Below, in pieces: positions 6,682 to 10,546 of a stretch of DNA of 10,546 nucleotides (position 1 is its first letter; the number at the start of each line of letters is the position of its first letter). The notes beneath the pieces are model-generated. The model made no database searches, was not told where the DNA came from, and saw only the letters and a program-made list of their open reading frames with translations. The stretch is taken from NCBI GenBank assembly GCA_038064135.1, contig JBBTTS010000070.1, positions 1 through 10,546 of the forward strand, given 5' to 3'. A program made the translations under genes and the position numbers. This DNA is from JBBTTS01 sp038064135 (lineage in GTDB: Bacteria > Patescibacteriota > Saccharimonadia > Saccharimonadales > OMJO01).

Positions 6682-6687
6682 AGAGGA
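6682..6687 (+). promoter_or_regulatory. SD of the 6697 gene
   Basis: AGAGGA lies nine bases before the ATG at 6697. It selects this frame over an overlapping open frame that begins at 6624 without an SD. Confidence 0.6.
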
Positions 6688-6696
6688 TGGTAGCCA

Positions 6697-7032
6697 ATGA
6701 AGGCGCACCGATTTCACAAAGAAGACCCCGGTGGCTGGGAAGAAATCCCGCGCACCCCCGAGGTCCAGGAATACAGCAAAGGCCTGTTTGGACTGATCAA
6801 GCGCAGCACCATCATGAAACTGTGCGCCGGATTGGCAGCAGGGTATATCGCGTGGGTGTACATCAAGTACTTTGGCGCTTTCGAGCTCGGTGGCGAAGTC
6901 ACAAAAGCCGAACGCAGAGCTGCTGTTGATGTCAGTCGGGCATGCCTGGTGTTGATCTTGTTTTTCGTGATTCCGATTGCGATCAACGTCTTTCGACCCA
7001 GGTTGAACCGAGTTTCACGACGCAGCAAGTAG
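6697..7032 (+). CDS. Two-helix membrane protein of unknown function, GC-rich
   Basis: The gene encodes 111 residues with two membrane segments (about 39-61 and 82-99). A hydrophilic N-terminus contains PGGWEEIP, a charged hairpin lies between the helices (KAERRAA), and the tail is strongly basic (RPRLNRVSRRSK). By the positive-inside rule both ends should be cytoplasmic. No family is recognised. It is the only gene inside the inverted-repeat block. Its base composition, about 55% G+C with many C/G-ending codons such as CGC, CTG and ATC, differs from the A/T-leaning genes on both sides, which suggests acquisition from elsewhere. The SD AGAGGA supports the start. The overlapping frame at 6624-6929 is Arg- and Pro-rich with no coherent domain and is judged a shadow. 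It could be a cargo gene or a small envelope or immunity protein; nothing here decides that. Confidence 0.7.
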   Translation: MKAHRFHKEDPGGWEEIPRTPEVQEYSKGLFGLIKRSTIMKLCAGLAAGYIAWVYIKYFGAFELGGEVTKAERRAAVDVSRACLVLILFFVIPIAINVFRPRLNRVSRRSK

Positions 7033-7035
7033 ATC

Positions 7036-7095
7036 GCGAGGAGCGGCAGGATCCAGCCTAGTATGATTCGTCATGCTAACACTGCCGCTCCTCGC
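7036..7095 (+). other. Strong compound hairpin with UUCG tetraloop after the 6697 gene
   Basis: GCGAGGAGCGGCAG (7036-7049) is perfectly complementary to CTGCCGCTCCTCGC (7082-7095). Inside, TAGTATGA (7059-7066) pairs with TCATGCTA (7071-7078), with one G-U, around the stable tetraloop TTCG (7067-7070). The internal loop is asymmetric (nine bases against three). It starts three bases after the stop codon, as a terminator would, but no T tract follows. It may terminate or protect the mRNA, or act as a DNA cruciform in the element. Confidence 0.65.
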
Positions 7096-7112
7096 ACAAC
7101 TAAACCCACCCA

Positions 7113-7159
7113 ATCTCGTGTTTCTCAAATTTCAATATCACTCTGTCTGAGTAGGTTGT
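7113..7159 (-). repeat. Right terminal inverted repeat
   Basis: Read on the minus strand, this repeats the left end: ACAACCTACTCAGACAGAG (one mismatch), then 14 bases not present at the left, then GAGAAACACGAGAT. The longer form may be the ancestral end. Confidence 0.7.
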
Positions 7160-7185
7160 CCTGAATTGGTCGCGCCACTTACAAA
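7156..7185 (+). promoter_or_regulatory. Weak candidate promoter for the hydrolase operon
   Basis: TTGTCC (7156-7161) and TACAAA (7180-7185) are 18 bp apart. The -35 lies partly in the outward-facing right inverted repeat. Both boxes are imperfect, and the predicted start near 7192 would leave out the SD at 7187-7192, so this is tentative. Confidence 0.25.
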
Positions 7186-7186
7186 T

Positions 7187-7192
7187 GAAAGG
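7187..7192 (+). promoter_or_regulatory. SD of the 7200 gene
   Basis: GAAAGG lies seven bases before the ATG at 7200. It favours that start over the in-frame ATG at 7185, which has no SD of its own and overlaps this site. Confidence 0.55.
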
Positions 7193-7199
7193 CAATAAC

Positions 7200-9038
7200 A
7201 TGGCAATATCATTAACCCCAGAGCAAGATAATAATTTTAATTGGCGACTTCTTGCTGTACGTAGCACAGTAGGATTAGCGCTAGCATCGACGGCACTGGG
7301 TGCAGCAGCCCAAAACGCTGAAGCATATATAGATAATGGTGATGGCACCGTAACTGTAGAAGAAGGCGACACTTTATGGGAAATAGTGGGCGAAGAAACT
7401 GGGGCTCAAGGTGAAGATCTAATTAAAAGCATCGAGGCAACGGCAAACATAAATGAAATAGTGAATAAGGACGAGATATTCGTAGGCCAAACTTTACGCG
7501 TCGCCCAGCCTGTAGAGATGCGACAAACTGTGCGCTTTCCCGAAAGTCCAACTGACGAGCCAAATGCTGTATGGACCGTAAAACACGTCAAGCATACACC
7601 TTGGCTTGTCTCGCACATTACGGCTGCAATTGAGGGCACCACCCAAAAAGAAGCATTACAGAAAATTTTGGCTGCCAACCCAAACATGGTGCCAGAAAAG
7701 TTGCAACTTGGCGACAGTTTTCGGCTGCCCGGCACCAGCCAAATAGAATTAAAGCGTGCTTTAAAATTTATATCCCACTACGCCCGATTGCAGGATACTG
7801 AAAGTGGTAGCGGCAATGTACCACAAAAGTCAAACACCGCAGAGAGCCCAAACACAAAAAGCAATGAACCCCAAGCCCAAGAACAAAACTCAAATAAGCC
7901 AAAAAAAGAAAAGCCGATGAATACCGATCCAAAAATTTTGGCTAACCAAGTCTTAGAGCACCCCAACATCATTATCGAAGATTCACCAAATAACAGGGTA
8001 GAACGCAGCATCGAAGATGCCACCGACGACGGCAAAACATTTAACTACGATGTCGACCGCGACAATCAAAATGAAATTCAACTTAGCCCGCGCCTGCTTC
8101 AAACCCTAAAATTTTTAGCAGATAAGGGTTACGAAATTGAAATAACATCGGTGACCACAGGACTTGATCATGTAGAAACCAGCAATCATTACAAAGGGCT
8201 TGCTGTTGACATTGCAATTAATGATCAAGCCGGATTCGTCTTTACCGATTTATATATCAACCGCGAAATACTTGGGCTGAATGAGCTTATACTTGGTGCC
8301 CCGCCCGCAGGCACCGCAAATCTTAAACACGGGCAGGCATACGGCTACAGTGAAGAAGTTTTACGAAACCACGATAACCACATTCACTTCAGTGTTATGG
8401 GTTACGACCCCATGGTTGACCAAAAACAAGGTGAATTTTTAGAAATAGAACCAGATGGTGAGGTCCATCTAGCAAATGAGGAGCCGACATCTAGCGAACC
8501 CATCGAAACCACTCCTGAAGTTATCGAACTCAGCGCCGAAGAAAATGCCATCATAGACTCTATGGACCTAGAGCAGCATAAAAAAGACTTTTTAAAACAA
8601 ATGGTAATTGAAGCTCGAAAGACAGCACATAATTACCGCATTAATCCAGCCGTAATGGTAGCCCAAGCGATATTAGAAAGTACTTGGGGTGAAAACGCCG
8701 ATGGCTTTAACTATTTTGGCAATAAAGCAGGCGAAAATTGGACTGGGCCAACCCAAGAATGGCATACGTTCGAGTACGACGAAAACGGTAATCGTTACGA
8801 GACAACAGCCACATTTAAGGTATTTGCTAGCCCGGAAGAAGCCTTTAATGAGTATGGTCGCATGATCCAGGATGCAGAATGGTATGAAGACGCCGAAGTA
8901 AATCACGCTAATTGGCAGGCTTATTTACATGGCCTAGTTAACGAACCACCGATGTATGCCACCGCACCCGACTACGAACAAGTAATTGGTGGAATAATCA
9001 ACCAGTTTCGGCTCGCTGAATTAACCCATACTCAATAG
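7200..9038 (+). CDS. Secreted multidomain wall hydrolase: LysM-LysM-M15 peptidase-GH73 glucosaminidase
   Basis: The 612-residue protein begins with a probable signal peptide (R16, hydrophobic 17-37, Ala-rich cleavage region near 37-42). LysM 1 (about 50-101, from TVEEGDTLWEI to VGQTLRV) and a diverged LysM-like domain (about 124-178) should bind peptidoglycan. A polar Ser/Asn/Pro/Gln linker follows. The next domain is M15 (VanY/DacB)-like: SNHYKGLAVDI supplies H330 and D337 and HDNHIHF supplies H394/H396, the zinc-site pattern of D,D- or L,D-peptidases. The last domain (about 455-605) matches GH73 glucosaminidases: NPAVMVAQAILES carries the catalytic Glu (E493), followed by NYFGNKA. One protein could thus cut both peptide stems and glycan strands. 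It probably acts outside the membrane, in wall remodelling, secretion-channel assembly or attack on a host wall. The next gene starts two bases after its stop. Confidence 0.88.
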   Translation: MAISLTPEQDNNFNWRLLAVRSTVGLALASTALGAAAQNAEAYIDNGDGTVTVEEGDTLWEIVGEETGAQGEDLIKSIEATANINEIVNKDEIFVGQTLRVAQPVEMRQTVRFPESPTDEPNAVWTVKHVKHTPWLVSHITAAIEGTTQKEALQKILAANPNMVPEKLQLGDSFRLPGTSQIELKRALKFISHYARLQDTESGSGNVPQKSNTAESPNTKSNEPQAQEQNSNKPKKEKPMNTDPKILANQVLEHPNIIIEDSPNNRVERSIEDATDDGKTFNYDVDRDNQNEIQLSPRLLQTLKFLADKGYEIEITSVTTGLDHVETSNHYKGLAVDIAINDQAGFVFTDLYINREILGLNELILGAPPAGTANLKHGQAYGYSEEVLRNHDNHIHFSVMGYDPMVDQKQGEFLEIEPDGEVHLANEEPTSSEPIETTPEVIELSAEENAIIDSMDLEQHKKDFLKQMVIEARKTAHNYRINPAVMVAQAILESTWGENADGFNYFGNKAGENWTGPTQEWHTFEYDENGNRYETTATFKVFASPEEAFNEYGRMIQDAEWYEDAEVNHANWQAYLHGLVNEPPMYATAPDYEQVIGGIINQFRLAELTHTQ

Positions 9039-9040
9039 TC

Positions 9041-10075
9041 ATGGAAGAAACAGAATCAAGGTTTGAGTCGGAAAGATCAGAATCAGAGAAAGTTTTCGTG
9101 CGTGGTGCGGCCGAACTAAACCAATTGCTCAAAATTCATCAGGTGTGGAACCTTGACCAGCTAGTAGCTCCTTTTATTGAGTTGTTACCTGATACAGCCG
9201 ATCCTTTTCAGGCTATCCTGACGATGTCGCACATCTATAATTGGCCTAATTGCGAAATTGTCTCGGTATTGGCGGATGCGCAGTTTAAGCCAATACAAAA
9301 TGCCGGCTGGCAGGAAAAAAAATTACAAATTACACAAGATCCCGAAAGCCAATTTAAAAATCCCGAGTTGAATTTTAGATATACTAAACTACAATTCGAG
9401 ATCCCCGAAGCCGAACTGCCTGACAGTTTTGACCTAGGGATAGCCACTCAACCACAACTTGCTCGGCGCCTGGAAATTGTTGAAGATATAATCTGCTACA
9501 TGAGCGAAGGCGTTCGTCGCCAAACAGATGATCGTAGTCCAGCATACATGGTAGAGCAGGCGCACCAGCTGGCCAGCATATATGCTTACAGCAAACATTT
9601 ACATGACCGCATGACTGTATTTGACGAAATTAATGGCCAAGGGGAGCGAATCAAATTAAAAACTATGCAATGGCAAAACAATGTAAGTAAAATATTTAAT
9701 AACAACGAGAGGGCATTTTCTGAAGCATTAGAAGCTGCGAAAATACCTCCACCAGCTTACCCCGAAACAACAATGGCCACTATTAAAACTAATGACAAAA
9801 ACTACACCGAGGCCTGTGCCCTTGAAGAAGACTGTTCTGCTGCCCAGACAAAAATTGACCAAATGGCCGAAAAATCAAAAGGGGTAATAAGAAAAAGAGC
9901 AAATTGGCTAGCCTTTGTAGCGCAATTAGATTTGTGGCGAGCAGAATTGGATGAAACAAAAGTACCACCTCAAAATGACATTGATTGGCGACACAACAAA
10001 ATATCTATTCCAATTGTACATTTTGGAGACGATATTTTACCAATAAATAACTATGGCTCTGGTTTAAGAAATTAA
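9041..10075 (+). CDS. Acidic, largely helical protein of unknown function
   Basis: The gene encodes 344 residues of no recognised family. The first 20 are rich in Glu, Ser and Arg. There is no signal peptide or membrane helix, so it should be cytoplasmic. Long charged stretches suggest helices, and the segment from about residue 235 to 310 (with CALEEDCSAAQ) could be coiled coil. Only two bases separate its ATG from the TAG of the hydrolase gene and there is no SD, so translation probably depends on ribosomes finishing the upstream gene. That ties its expression to the secreted hydrolase although it is not itself exported. It may be a partner or chaperone, or may merely be co-transcribed. The next gene, after a 76-bp gap, has its own promoter. 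Confidence 0.72.
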   Translation: MEETESRFESERSESEKVFVRGAAELNQLLKIHQVWNLDQLVAPFIELLPDTADPFQAILTMSHIYNWPNCEIVSVLADAQFKPIQNAGWQEKKLQITQDPESQFKNPELNFRYTKLQFEIPEAELPDSFDLGIATQPQLARRLEIVEDIICYMSEGVRRQTDDRSPAYMVEQAHQLASIYAYSKHLHDRMTVFDEINGQGERIKLKTMQWQNNVSKIFNNNERAFSEALEAAKIPPPAYPETTMATIKTNDKNYTEACALEEDCSAAQTKIDQMAEKSKGVIRKRANWLAFVAQLDLWRAELDETKVPPQNDIDWRHNKISIPIVHFGDDILPINNYGSGLRN

Positions 10076-10113
10076 TCACGAGTCTTTAAGTGTTACTAAA
10101 TAAGCTTAAACTG

Positions 10114-10143
10114 TTGTAACAAGCATTAGCCCTTTGGTACAAT
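10114..10143 (+). promoter_or_regulatory. Promoter of the last gene, near-leaderless
   Basis: TTGTAA (10114-10119) and TACAAT (10138-10143) are 18 bp apart, with TGG directly before the -10 (extended -10). Eight bases separate the -10 from the ATG at 10152, so the leader would be one or two nucleotides, without an SD. Confidence 0.55.
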
Positions 10144-10151
10144 AATCATCA

Positions 10152-10546
10152 ATGATCGACGATATTAACGCGCCCAAAAAGCGCCGGCCAACGGCCCCTG
10201 GGTTTAAGAAGCCATACCTCAGGCGAAGCAGTGAAGAACGAGCAATAAATTTGCGTGAGCCAACATTTCAAACACCTCTACAAGTCGCCGCTAAAGATTT
10301 GGACGGAAAAACCGAGATTGAAGATGACAGAAAAACACCAAACAAAACAGTAAATAATAAAGGCTGGTTTAAGCGAATATTAAAAAAACCAACCAAAAAA
10401 CAACTTATCATTGGCATACCCATTACAATAATATTGATAAGCTCTATTAGTGCCTATGCTTGGGTAAAGCTGAAAAAAAGTCCGCTGCCTCCACCCCCAC
10501 CCCCGCCAGCGCCAGCTGTAAAACAAGAACCACCAAAACCACTAAC
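10152..10546 (+). CDS. N-terminal part of a single-span membrane protein (partial)
   Basis: The frame is open from ATG at 10152 to the window end (131 complete codons). The first 83 residues are hydrophilic and basic (KKRRPTAPGFKKPYLRR near the N-terminus) and should be cytoplasmic. One hydrophobic segment (about 85-106, LIIGIPITIILISSI...) is the membrane anchor. A proline-rich stretch (PLPPPPPPPAPA, then PKP) begins the outer part and would serve as a spacer through the wall to a domain beyond the window. This layout is common for anchored envelope enzymes, including penicillin-binding and D,D-carboxypeptidase types, but no catalytic domain is visible, so no function is claimed. The -10 box eight bases upstream supports the start. 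Confidence 0.75.
   Translation, partial: MIDDINAPKKRRPTAPGFKKPYLRRSSEERAINLREPTFQTPLQVAAKDLDGKTEIEDDRKTPNKTVNNKGWFKRILKKPTKKQLIIGIPITIILISSISAYAWVKLKKSPLPPPPPPPAPAVKQEPPKPL

Larger units (their letters stand above)
6634..7159 (+). mobile_element. Putative 526-bp element bounded by inverted repeats
   Basis: A 19-bp sequence at 6634-6652 recurs inverted at 7141-7159 with 18 of 19 matches. A further 14-bp sequence at 6650-6663 recurs inverted and perfect at 7113-7126. The enclosed gene is about 55% G+C by hand count, against roughly 35-48% in stretches sampled from the neighbouring genes. The block sits exactly between two genes. No transposase or recombinase is encoded, so it would be non-autonomous (MITE-like with a passenger gene). 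I see no target-site duplication, so the end points are tentative. An invertible segment is another possibility. Confidence 0.45.

Noticed and set aside
6624..6929. An open frame of 101 codons overlapping the 6697 gene
   Set aside because: It has no SD and an Arg/Pro-rich composition typical of a frame-shifted reading of GC-rich DNA. The 6697 frame has an SD and two clean membrane helices.
6634..7159. Integron attC site or IS element with a target duplication
   Set aside because: The ends lack the GTTRRRY/RYYYAAC core sites, no transposase or integrase is encoded, and the flanks show no direct duplication.
10085..10110. TTTAAG...CTTAAA inverted repeat after the 9041 gene
   Set aside because: It has six A/T-rich pairs with a long loop and no T tract, so it is too weak to call a terminator.
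1..10546. UGA recoding, as in Gracilibacteria/Absconditabacteria
   Set aside because: None of the eight visible stops is TGA, which is suggestive, but no gene has an in-frame TGA either and all proteins are full length under the standard code. Eight stops are too few to infer a changed code.
1..10546. CRISPR arrays, tRNA or rRNA genes
   Set aside because: No regularly spaced direct repeats, no cloverleaf with a GGTTCGANTCC-type arm and no ribosomal RNA sequence were seen on either strand.

Overview
The window looks like a chromosomal piece of a Patescibacteria/CPR genome, most likely Saccharibacteria (TM7). This is inferred from the gene mix and style, not from a marker gene. The mix is a canonical gltX, a WhiB-family Fe-S regulator fused to a long N-terminal region, a large type IV secretion/DUF87-type ATPase, and several membrane-anchored or secreted proteins of no recognised family. 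GC is moderate and the genes are tightly packed. All eight visible stop codons are TAA or TAG, and the standard code gives intact full-length proteins.

Layout. Positions 2-298 hold the 3' end of a membrane-anchored protein, followed by gltX (328-1755, +). Two minus-strand genes converge on gltX: a WhiB-fusion regulator (1770-2663) and, upstream of it, the 839-aa ATPase (2715-5234). A non-coding stretch of about 400 bp (5235-5633) carries the divergent promoters and a highly structured leader: a strong plus-strand promoter, a folded RNA ending in a rho-independent terminator, a pseudoknot-like fold, and a hairpin covering the Shine-Dalgarno (SD) sequence of the next gene. That gene (5634-6611) encodes a membrane-anchored protein of unknown function. 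Next is a compact 526-bp block (6634-7159) bounded by long imperfect inverted repeats. It encloses a GC-rich gene for a two-helix membrane protein and a strong cruciform-like hairpin, and it looks like a small inserted element. After it come a secreted LysM-LysM-M15 peptidase-GH73 glucosaminidase (7200-9038), a closely coupled acidic protein of unknown function (9041-10075), and the start of a single-span membrane protein with a proline-rich outer segment (10152 to the window end).

How the genes may work together. The secretion/DNA-transfer ATPase and the multidomain wall hydrolase fit a cell-envelope, transfer or host-contact theme, which is plausible for an epibiotic CPR bacterium. Nothing here proves that they act together. 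Two translation styles coexist. gltX, the ATPase gene, the WhiB gene and the last gene have -10 boxes only 6-10 nt upstream of ATG and no SD, so their mRNAs should be leaderless or nearly so. The genes at 5634, 6697 and 7200 have SD sequences.

The two most interesting items are the structured leader at 5288-5633 and the inverted-repeat-bounded GC-rich element at 6634-7159.
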